Shown: positions 56,846 through 64,000 of the stretch, in pieces
How positions within the stretch are numbered: position 1 is the first letter of the stretch
Layout: each line of letters starts with the position of its first letter
Assembly (NCBI RefSeq): GCF_900112795.1
Contig: NZ_FONA01000001.1
Span: 186,001-250,000 of the forward strand
Direction: 5' to 3'
Origin: Thermophagus xiamenensis
GTDB taxonomy: Bacteria > Bacteroidota > Bacteroidia > Bacteroidales > Marinilabiliaceae
DNA length: 64,000 nt
Position numbers and translations under genes: made by a program
Notes under the pieces: generated by a model
Seen by the model: only the letters and a program-made list of their open reading frames with translations
Databases searched by the model: none
Told to the model about the DNA's origin: nothing

Positions 56846-59800
56846 TTAAAAAGTCAATTTAATACCCATTGAATAGATTCTTTGTTGAGGATAATATCCA
56901 TTAGAAACCCCAGGTTGTTCCGGGTCAATATTATATTTAGTCAATTCACTAAAAGTGGCTAAATTTTCACCTTCAGCATAAATTCTTAGGCTACTGACTC
57001 CAATAGACGAAAGCCATCTGGGTGGAAACGTGTAACCAATTTGAAGATTTTTTAATCTCAAATAATTCCCATTTCTATACCAGAATGTAGACGAAAATGC
57101 GTTATTTGAACTAGCAGAGACGATAGCCAACCTTGGAAATTCTCCCTGCGGATTATCCTCCCTCCAGGAGTTTTCTACAAGATATTTAGGAGAATTACCA
57201 CCATGATAAAACGGTTTTGTCATTGACGTGTTATCCATTATACCACTGCTATAGACACCAGTAAGAGCAACATCCCGACCTAAAGCACCTTGAAATAAAA
57301 ATGAAAGATCAAATCCGTTCCACTCTCCGGTAAAAGAAAAACCACCAATAAACTTTGGATATGCTGATTTTCCAATATACCCTCTATCCTGTTCATAAGT
57401 TATTACGCCGTCACCGTTTCTATCTTTATATTTAATATCTCCTACCCGGACGTCTTTCCCGGGAATCAAAGGAGAATTATCTATCTCTTCCTGACTTTGG
57501 AATAACCCTTCGGCGATAAAGCCTACCTGAGCTCCAACCTCTTTCCCGGTAAGTTTGAGCCAGTCGGGGGTATTCGGAGAATCTCCATATCGCAACCAAC
57601 GTCGTTTGGTATAAGTACCATTAGCATTAATACTGTAGGAAAATTCACCCAATTTATGTCGATGGGATAAATTTATCTCAAAGCCCTTATGATCTTGTTT
57701 ATTATTATTGGCATAACCAGGAACATACCCACCAAAGGAAGGCGGATAAGTAGCATCTACAGAGCTAAGCATGTCATAGATGTATTTGTAGAAAACATCC
57801 AGTTCAATCCCTAAAAGACCTTTCCATAAAATGGCATCGAACCCGGCATTATATTGCAATGATTTAGCCCAGGTCAAATTGGTATTTGCCGGACGAGAGG
57901 TATACAATCCGCTTTGAGCGGCACCACCTATTACAACAGCAGGATTATTTAAGAACGATAGGGTGTTTAAATAATAATAAGGTGGAATCTGGGTGGTACC
58001 TGTTAAACCTATCCCCCCTCTAATTTTTAAATTATTAACAAATTCCAGGTTTTGGAACCAACTCTCCTCTGAAATCCTCCAACCAATTGAAGCAGCCGGG
58101 AATAAACCCCATCTTTCATCCATACCGCCAAAAACATAACTCCCATCATAGCGAAGCGCAAGCTCAGCAAGATATTTAGAGGCATAGTCATAATTAAGTC
58201 GCCCGACAAAACCTACTTGTCTTTGAATATAGCTTCCACCCGAAACTTTAGTTTTTTCATCCAATGTTGCAAAATCCAATTCATCCAATTCCAGAATATC
58301 AAATCCATAACCATATGCCCCGAAATTATTACCTTCTCGATCAATAGTCTCTAACAAGGCTAGCGCCGACACATTATGTAGTCCAAGTTGTTTATCGTAC
58401 CGAAGACTTGTGTTAGTAGTTATATGCGTATATTTGGAAGATCCCTCAACCAGGCTGGCAACTTTCCCCCGAGGATCATGAGTATAAGAATAACTTATAT
58501 CACCTTGAGGTGATGTGGGAGGAGTTGCCACATAAGTATAATATGGCGTAGAAAATGCTTTAGAATTTTGATTAGATAAATCGTAAGCCACCATAAACTT
58601 CGCTTGTAAACCCTGAATAAACGGGAAGCGATAATTAAGTGCAATATTTGTTTGAATGATATTGGTTTTAGTCTTATTATACCCACTCATTGTAGATGCT
58701 GCTATTGGGTTGACATGCGAACTGGCAGTCCGGGTAGAAACAGGAATGCCATCTATCTCTTCCACCACATAGGGATGAGCACGAATTGCTTGTTGCGGGA
58801 TGTTATTCCAATCATTAGGATTTGCGGAAAAGCCAGGTCTTTTTCTGTTCTCCACCCGTGCAGCAATATCAAACTTCAGGTCAAGATTTTTGGCAATTAC
58901 CGCATCAATATTAGACCTCAAGTTAATCCTATCATAGCTGAATCCTTCAACATTTCCTTCTTGATCGAAATAACCTATAGAAGTAAAATATTTAATTTGC
59001 TCTGTTCCACCAGTGGCATTTACATTAAAATTTTTGTTGGTACCAATACCAAAAGTTTTTTCATACCAATTGGTATTGCCCCAGCCATCCGTTGGATCGC
59101 CATTTAGCATTTTTTCAACATGTTCAGATGAAAAAACCGGTTCATCTCCGTCCATTTCCCGAGCTTTATTATACCAATAAGCATATTCAGGTCCATCAAG
59201 CATTTCAAGCATTTGAGTGTTTTTGCTGATTCCATAGCCCCCATTGAAGGAAATTTGTGAATTTTCCACATTCCCCCTCTTTGTGGTTACAATTATTACA
59301 GCATTTGCATCTAATCCATAAATTGAAGCAGAAGAAGCATCCTTCAAAACAGAGATAGATTCTATTTCATTAGGATCTATTTCCGAAAAACTTCTTTCAA
59401 CACCATCAACAATATATTTTGCAGACGACCCTCTAACTAAAAGACTAGCAGCATCCGCACCGGGCTGACCAGATTGTTGCAAAGAAATAACCCCAGGGAC
59501 CACTCCTCCTAACTTATTAGAAATGTTACCCACAGGAGCTTTCAACAACTTTTCACCGGAAACCTGCGAAACAGCTCCCGTTACGCTGGCTTTTTTCTGA
59601 GTACCATATCCAACCACCACAATTTCATCCAATTCAGCTAATGATTCCTCCATGGTAACATAAATAAAATCTTGACCGCTAACCGAAACATCCTTGTCTT
59701 CAAAACCAATGAATGAAAACACTAAAACCGCATTTTCATCTGTCACCTCAATGGAAAAATTTCCATCCACATCGGTTATCACACCACGCGAAGTACCTTT

Positions 59801-59935
59801 TTCTAAAATATTTACACCAACAAGTGGTTGCTCTTTTACGTCAACCACCTTCCCGGAAACTCTATGCTGTGCAACAATTTCCTGAATGCCCAACATAGAA
59901 AAAAGCAAAAGAAAATAACAATACAGCTTTTTCAT
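56846..59935 (-). CDS. susC: SusC/RagA-family TonB-dependent outer-membrane transporter
   Basis: A 1029-residue protein with signal peptide (ending IVAQ), an N-terminal carboxypeptidase-regulatory-like domain (VSGKVVDVKEQPLVGVNI, about 25-100), TonB-box region LDEIVVVGYGTQKKASVTGA, plug (SVLKDASSASIYG) and a 22-strand-type barrel ending YSMGIKLTF. The plug sequence after ASIYG reads LDANAVIIVTTKRG where most family members have ARAANGVI. It forms the importer with SusD. No anti-sigma interaction domain precedes the CarboxypepD-like domain, and no ECF sigma gene lies nearby. Confidence 0.95.
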   Translation of the reverse strand: MKKLYCYFLLLFSMLGIQEIVAQHRVSGKVVDVKEQPLVGVNILEKGTSRGVITDVDGNFSIEVTDENAVLVFSFIGFEDKDVSVSGQDFIYVTMEESLAELDEIVVVGYGTQKKASVTGAVSQVSGEKLLKAPVGNISNKLGGVVPGVISLQQSGQPGADAASLLVRGSSAKYIVDGVERSFSEIDPNEIESISVLKDASSASIYGLDANAVIIVTTKRGNVENSQISFNGGYGISKNTQMLEMLDGPEYAYWYNKAREMDGDEPVFSSEHVEKMLNGDPTDGWGNTNWYEKTFGIGTNKNFNVNATGGTEQIKYFTSIGYFDQEGNVEGFSYDRINLRSNIDAVIAKNLDLKFDIAARVENRKRPGFSANPNDWNNIPQQAIRAHPYVVEEIDGIPVSTRTASSHVNPIAASTMSGYNKTKTNIIQTNIALNYRFPFIQGLQAKFMVAYDLSNQNSKAFSTPYYTYVATPPTSPQGDISYSYTHDPRGKVASLVEGSSKYTHITTNTSLRYDKQLGLHNVSALALLETIDREGNNFGAYGYGFDILELDELDFATLDEKTKVSGGSYIQRQVGFVGRLNYDYASKYLAELALRYDGSYVFGGMDERWGLFPAASIGWRISEESWFQNLEFVNNLKIRGGIGLTGTTQIPPYYYLNTLSFLNNPAVVIGGAAQSGLYTSRPANTNLTWAKSLQYNAGFDAILWKGLLGIELDVFYKYIYDMLSSVDATYPPSFGGYVPGYANNNKQDHKGFEINLSHRHKLGEFSYSINANGTYTKRRWLRYGDSPNTPDWLKLTGKEVGAQVGFIAEGLFQSQEEIDNSPLIPGKDVRVGDIKYKDRNGDGVITYEQDRGYIGKSAYPKFIGGFSFTGEWNGFDLSFLFQGALGRDVALTGVYSSGIMDNTSMTKPFYHGGNSPKYLVENSWREDNPQGEFPRLAIVSASSNNAFSSTFWYRNGNYLRLKNLQIGYTFPPRWLSSIGVSSLRIYAEGENLATFSELTKYNIDPEQPGVSNGYYPQQRIYSMGIKLTF

Positions 59936-59973
59936 AATTAAAAATTTTATTTATGCTGTTTAACAAAACTGAT

Positions 59974-61074
59974 TTAAAGAATTTTGAAATGATTTTTGTA
60001 TCTTTTGTATAAATTGCCTGCTTGTAGATAAGTAGAATTAGGACTCATAAAGTGAGAAAATTCAAAAGTTATGGCATTTTCCATGCCTGCTCTCCGTGCC
60101 ATTTCAAGCTTTAGCAAAAGCTTTTCCCATTTTATTGGCAAAAACCTAATTGGCATATCTCTGTCAAAAGATTCAATATTGGTCCAGCATCTCATACCAT
60201 ATTTTTCGGCAAGTTTTTTATTCACCTTTAAATAATCATACAACTCAAAGTAGTTAACTTGCCCATCCTGGAAAGCAAGAATATCGACAGCTCCTTTAAC
60301 ATTCCCTAATATTTCATTCCACTCGGCCTCATGCTCCTCAACCGAAAGGGGATTATCTCCAGCCATCACCTGGTCGGTTTTAACACCATGAATATATGGC
60401 GACAATAATGTTGGCAAATTTCCTGAAATACTTTTGGCATATTTTCCAACTTCAGCATAAACTTTACTCATCTTTTTTGTTCTTCGACTAATTTCCTGTG
60501 ATAGATACCAACCTTGAAAAGATTTATGATGCCCATACTTTTCCCATACTTCATCAATCAAGGAAATATTCAAATCAATCTCTTTCATATAATCCCCATT
60601 TAACCAATGTCGCCCGGAATCATACAAACCAAAATAAAAGGAAAGCCCATACTTATCCGCCAACGTCAGGAACATTTCTACCAAATCTACAGGCGGGTAA
60701 TAAACATCTTCGCTTTTCATTATTGATTCAAAAGGGGCAGCTATCCACCAACCCAAGCCAGCTCTTATCATTACCACAGTGGTTATCCCCATATCTTTCA
60801 TGGCAGCAAAATCGGCATCCCACTCCTTATACCCCCAATTCTGATGTGGTATATCCCAACTTATTTCGTCTATAAAAGTGGCTTTTATTGGCATCCCTTT
60901 AAATCGACCCGGTGTCCAAAAAGCTTTTTCTTCTTCTATATCTAATGATAAATCCCCTTGAAAACCATCATTAATTGAACGCGCACCCAAACAATTATAT
61001 GATACACCCATGCCCAAAGCACTAAACGATATTTTTTTTAAAAAACTTCTACGGTTGAAAGGCCATGCATTCAT
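59974..61074 (-). CDS. DUF4434-type glycosidase-like protein, Tat-exported form
   Basis: A 366-residue protein with a twin-arginine signal (FNRRSFLKK, then a hydrophobic stretch to about 30). The mature part is a paralogue of the cytoplasmic protein at 46126-47100: TFIDEISWDIPHQNWG, VVMIRAGLGWW, FYFGLYDSGRHW, GWYLSQEISRRTKK, LLSPYIHGVK and FEFSHFMSPNSTYLQAG. Tat export suggests that it folds, perhaps with a cofactor or metal, before export. First gene of the leftward locus, 38 bp before susC, and downstream of a good promoter. Confidence 0.8.
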   Translation of the reverse strand: MNAWPFNRRSFLKKISFSALGMGVSYNCLGARSINDGFQGDLSLDIEEEKAFWTPGRFKGMPIKATFIDEISWDIPHQNWGYKEWDADFAAMKDMGITTVVMIRAGLGWWIAAPFESIMKSEDVYYPPVDLVEMFLTLADKYGLSFYFGLYDSGRHWLNGDYMKEIDLNISLIDEVWEKYGHHKSFQGWYLSQEISRRTKKMSKVYAEVGKYAKSISGNLPTLLSPYIHGVKTDQVMAGDNPLSVEEHEAEWNEILGNVKGAVDILAFQDGQVNYFELYDYLKVNKKLAEKYGMRCWTNIESFDRDMPIRFLPIKWEKLLLKLEMARRAGMENAITFEFSHFMSPNSTYLQAGNLYKRYKNHFKIL

Positions 61075-61667
61075 CTTATTAAAATTACTCTTTACACTCT
61101 TGTGTTTATTATTTTTTTTATTTTATAGATTATCAGACCTAATTTAACTACCAAACAATCTCATTATCTCAAATTTCCTTAGCACAACAAAAATCTTTTC
61201 TTCTAAAACTCCTCCTACTTAATTATATTTTTTTGTTTTGACAAAGTTATTTTTTAATTTTTTTATTAACAAATTTTTTATAAATAATTTCACTTCATTT
61301 TTCTTCAGCAACACACTATATATGAAAAATTCTAGAAATGATTTATTATTTAGGAAAGCTATCAAAAAGAAAAAGTTAAATTAGGAAGAATCAGGATAAG
61401 CAAAACACAAAATAATGAAGGGATAAAAATTTAAATTTTTTATTATTGTAATTTCACCATTTAAAAGACAGAAGAAAATTACTACATGGAGAACTATTAA
61501 AAGAAAACAGGAAACCTATTCATATTACAAATTAAACGAAGAATAAAATGAATCAACCCCTTGCAAGAAAATTACTCATAACAACACCAACAAATAGCAG
61601 GTCTATTATTTAAAATAAAAAATTAAACTTTTATCAGCCACTTATTAAAAATATTTAATTAAAAAGG
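61075..61667. other. Upstream region of the carbohydrate locus, behind rimM
   Basis: 593 bp, very AT-rich. It contains the locus promoter (61242-61273) but none of the ATCCTTTTAAGGAT palindromes found before the ROK gene. The remaining sequence, between about 61300 and 61667, shows no gene, repeat or terminator that I can support. Confidence 0.5.
61242..61273 (-). promoter_or_regulatory. Bacteroidota-type promoter of the carbohydrate locus
   Basis: On the minus strand, TTTG (61273-61270), a 20-bp spacer and TAACTTTG (61249-61242) match the phylum consensus. The predicted start near 61235 leaves a leader of about 160 nt before the DUF4434 ATG at 61074. The leader is AT-rich with no clear operator palindrome. 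Confidence 0.55.
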
Positions 61668-62195
61668 CTACCTATATAAATCCAAAAGACCATCAGGTAA
61701 TTCCACTTTAATAATTTTCTCTTTATCATTGATTTCAGCAATAAATTCCTCGGCAACAGGAATTAGAATTTCACCGCTATCCTGAATTACACGAAACAAC
61801 GGATTACCGGCAATATCTTGAATACCTGAAATTTCACCTATTTCCCCGTCTCTCGAATCAATAACTTTAAAACCCTTAAAAGCATTTAAGTTATCCAAAC
61901 TAGCGGGCTCCAAAATAACCTCGTGAGGAGAAAGAAAAATTCCAAACCCCATAAGTGATCTAATCTGACCCTCTGTCTTGAGAAAAGGTGACTTAATAAG
62001 AATAACACCTTCATTTTTATAACGAAAGCTATCTACTCTAAAAGGAACTAAACCACCATCAATTTCTATAAAAATAAAAGAAGGATTAAAAGTATAATTT
62101 ACAACCTCAGGGGAGAGTCGGATTGCTACTTCCCCGGCTATTCCATGAGGTTTGGCAACAACACCAATAAAAATGAATTTAGATTTATCAAGCAT
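61668..62195 (-). CDS. rimM: Ribosome maturation factor RimM
   Basis: Helps maturation of the 30S head domain. 175 residues from the ATG at 62195 (MLDKSKFIFIGVVAKPHG); an in-frame TTG at 62210 is disfavoured. The N-terminal beta-barrel has the family motif GVVAKPHGIAGEV, and the PRC-barrel second half has GEISGIQDIAGNPLFRV and ILIPVAEEFIAEI. No rpsP is beside it in this window. A TATTTTTG box on the minus strand lies only a few bases before the ATG, so a very short leader is possible. Confidence 0.92.
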   Translation of the reverse strand: MLDKSKFIFIGVVAKPHGIAGEVAIRLSPEVVNYTFNPSFIFIEIDGGLVPFRVDSFRYKNEGVILIKSPFLKTEGQIRSLMGFGIFLSPHEVILEPASLDNLNAFKGFKVIDSRDGEIGEISGIQDIAGNPLFRVIQDSGEILIPVAEEFIAEINDKEKIIKVELPDGLLDLYR

Positions 62196-62270
62196 AAAGC
62201 AAAAATACAATTTGTTTGGTTAATATTTCCAAACAATTTTCCCAATAAGACATGCTTCAAAAATAAAAAA

Positions 62271-62336
62271 GTACCGTACCTACATAATTTTCCTAATCGA
62301 CCTAAATCGATCGAACTTTGCATGGAGGTACGGTAC
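62271..62336 (-). terminator. Terminator-like inverted repeat after tkt
   Basis: Perfect 11-bp arms GTACCGTACCT (62271-62281) / AGGTACGGTAC (62326-62336), extendable to 14 of 15 pairs (CAT/ATG inside one mismatch). Read on the minus strand the second arm is followed by TTTTTTATTTTT, as in an intrinsic terminator, though the loop of about 36-44 nt is unusually long and contains the palindrome TCGATCGA. Confidence 0.65.
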
Positions 62337-62404
62337 ATTAAACCAGATTATATTTTCCCTCTCTTTTTAAAAAGGAAAATTCTACTTACAAATCCCCTTT
62401 TATT

Positions 62405-64000
62405 TTATAGCTTTAAGAAGTCACATACTGCATCAAAAACTGCTTTCCCGGTAAATCCAAACTTCTCATCCAAAACCTTATAGGGAGCAGAATAACCAAA
62501 ATGATCCAAGCCGACAGCAAGACCATTGGGACCTGTTAGTCCTTCAATCGTTACCGGCAGTCCGGCAGTAAGACCAAACCTTGGAATATCAGGTGGTAAA
62601 ATTTCGTTTTGATATTCCTTGGGCTGATTTCTAAATAATCCTTCTGAAATAACCGAAACCACTTGAATTTTTATGCCTTTTTCTTTACGTAATAATTCAG
62701 CGCCTTCGACCATAGTGGAAACTTCAGAACCATTACCCACCATAACAAGGTCAATATTTCCCTCGTCCTTTTGAACGATGTAAGCCCCTCTTTTGGCATT
62801 TAATGCCTTCTGATAACTGCTATCCGGTAAATTAGGTATATTTTGACGCGAAAAAATCAATGCAGTGGGGGTTTTCGTGTTCTCCATAGCCATTTGCCAG
62901 GCAACAGTTGTCTCATTGGCATCGGCAGGCCGTAGCACCAACATGCTATTTTCACCTTTATGATTCTTTAGTTTTTCCATCAATCGGATTTGAGCCTCCT
63001 GCTCTACAGGCTGGTGAGTAGGCCCGTCTTCACCTACACGGAAAGCATCATGTGTCCAGACATACTTTACAGGAAGCTGCATAAGGGCAGCCATTCGAAC
63101 TGCAGGTTTCATGTAATCAGAAAAAACAAAGAAAGTGCCGCATACCGGAATCACACCTCCATGCAAGGCCATCCCATTGGCAAGGGCACCCATTGTTAAT
63201 TCAGAAACACCCGTATGAACAAATTGGCCGGAATAATCTCCTTTTCTCATTGGATGAGTTTTTTTCAGAAACCCATCCGTTTTATCGGAATTACTAAGGT
63301 CAGCCGACATAACAATCATGTTTTCCACATGATCGGCAAAATAGGCCAATACAGTTCCTGACGACGCTCTGGTTGCAGCATTAGCCTTCTGCTCTATTGA
63401 AGCGTAATCAATATTAGGTGCTTCATGACTAAAGAATTGATGAAATTTTTTGGCAAGTTCCGGATTCTCTTTTTCCCACTTTTGTTGTTGAGCTTTCTTA
63501 GCCTGAACTTTTTGTTCTTTTTCCTTCATTACCTTTTTATAATATTCGGCAACATCTGGAAAGACAGCGAACGGTTGATCCGGATTTCCCCCAAGATTTT
63601 CTATTGTCTTCCTGAAGGACGCCCCTGCTGCACTTAAAGGCTGACCATGCGTTGATACTTTCCGTTCATACGACTCTCCATCTTCGGTAACCGCACCTTT
63701 CCCCATAATAGTTTTTCCAATAATTAGAAAAGGCTTATCTGTAGTTTTAAGCGCTTCGTCAAGTGCGGCTCGTATTTGATCATGGTCATGACCATCTATG
63801 GTTTTAACAGCCCATCCCCATGATTCGTATTTTTTTGCCGTATCCTCGGTTGATGCTTCTTTTGTTTCAGTAGAAAGCTGAATATCATTAGAGTCATAAA
63901 ACATGACTAGATTCCCTAAACCGAGATGTCCGGCTAAACGACCAGCACCCTGTGATATTTCTTCCTGGATTCCTCCATCGGAAATAAAAGCATAAATAGT
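62405..64000 (-). CDS. tkt: Transketolase (partial, N-terminus beyond window)
   Basis: Transfers two-carbon units in the pentose phosphate pathway with thiamine diphosphate. The frame is open to the right edge (532 codons visible), so the N-terminal thiamine-site motifs are partly missing. Seen are DGGIQEEISQGAGRLAGHLGLGNLVMFYD, split here as EISQGAGRLAGHLG and FYDSNDIQLS, then TIMGKGAV, the pyrimidine-domain GVSELTMGALANGMALHGG region and HDAFRVGEDGPTHQPVE. The last half is the C-terminal domain, ending DFLKL. A terminator-like repeat follows. Confidence 0.94.
   Translation of the reverse strand, partial: TIYAFISDGGIQEEISQGAGRLAGHLGLGNLVMFYDSNDIQLSTETKEASTEDTAKKYESWGWAVKTIDGHDHDQIRAALDEALKTTDKPFLIIGKTIMGKGAVTEDGESYERKVSTHGQPLSAAGASFRKTIENLGGNPDQPFAVFPDVAEYYKKVMKEKEQKVQAKKAQQQKWEKENPELAKKFHQFFSHEAPNIDYASIEQKANAATRASSGTVLAYFADHVENMIVMSADLSNSDKTDGFLKKTHPMRKGDYSGQFVHTGVSELTMGALANGMALHGGVIPVCGTFFVFSDYMKPAVRMAALMQLPVKYVWTHDAFRVGEDGPTHQPVEQEAQIRLMEKLKNHKGENSMLVLRPADANETTVAWQMAMENTKTPTALIFSRQNIPNLPDSSYQKALNAKRGAYIVQKDEGNIDLVMVGNGSEVSTMVEGAELLRKEKGIKIQVVSVISEGLFRNQPKEYQNEILPPDIPRFGLTAGLPVTIEGLTGPNGLAVGLDHFGYSAPYKVLDEKFGFTGKAVFDAVCDFLKL

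Noticed and set aside
39508-61074. Sialic-acid (nan) locus, suggested by the epimerase, symporter and esterases
   Set aside because: No neuraminate lyase, sialidase or kinase is encoded; the AGE protein alone does not prove sialic acid use.
62203-62240. Leaderless promoter for rimM (TATTTTTG a few bases before the ATG)
   Set aside because: Such A/T-rich matches are frequent by chance and the -33 spacing of 22 bp is off; kept only as a remark in the gene entry.

Overview
The window is a chromosomal segment of a Gram-negative Bacteroidota bacterium, probably Bacteroidales/Marinilabiliales-like. The evidence is a SusC/SusD pair, several promoters of the Bacteroidota type (TTG/TTTG, 17-20 bp, TAnnTTTG), AT-rich intergenic DNA, absence of strong Shine-Dalgarno sites, and family-typical gene orders (purH-mreBCD-mrdA-rodA; RDD/SpoIIM/DUF4129/DUF4350/MoxR/DUF58). 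The genus is inference. I recognise no tRNA, rRNA, complete IS, prophage or CRISPR array.

Layout. 1-7.7 kb is housekeeping: recJ (cut by the left edge), lipB-lipA, lysS, gpsA, pgi with an intrinsic terminator. 7.9-13.6 kb is a drug-efflux-like operon: TetR regulator, TolC-like outer-membrane protein, HlyD-like adaptor and two ABC-2 permeases, with no ATPase gene. 14.0-15.4 kb holds an amidohydrolase broken by one frameshift in an A8 run. 15.5-22.7 kb is purH followed by the cell-shape operon mreB-mreC-mreD-mrdA-rodA. 23.1-28.3 kb carries topoisomerase IV genes parE-parC and shikimate kinase. 28.8-38.6 kb contains a patatin-BamA fusion protein, then a leftward operon SpoIIM / membrane protein / DUF4129 / DUF4350 / MoxR / DUF58, and a rightward RDD gene. 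38.6-39.5 kb is non-coding, with four palindromes spaced exactly 46 bp apart and a fragment resembling an IS3-type end.

39.5-61.1 kb is a large accessory locus. A ROK-family regulator faces a leftward gene series that starts at a good promoter (61242-61273). In transcription order it encodes a Tat-exported DUF4434 protein, SusC, SusD, a DUF5018 lipoprotein, a stem-loop, a GHL10/alpha-amylase-like lipoprotein, an SGNH esterase, a second GHL10-like lipoprotein, a nested inverted repeat, a Na+/solute symporter, an SGNH esterase, a cytoplasmic DUF4434 paralogue, an AGE-type sugar epimerase, an FAD oxidoreductase lipoprotein, a glycerophosphodiesterase-like lipoprotein, a dispersed repeat, and a CE2-like SGNH esterase. 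It looks like a polysaccharide utilisation locus: SusC/D import, surface or periplasmic cleavage and de-esterification, symport of a small sugar, then epimerisation and oxidation. It has no classical, easily named CAZyme, and its substrate is unknown. This is the best candidate in the window for an undescribed system. The right end returns to housekeeping: rimM and tkt (cut by the window edge).

A family of dispersed intergenic repeats (about 28350, 32481, 37600 and 41833, with a scrap near 31100) has a conserved stem with one apparently compensatory change. It is the second most interesting structure here.
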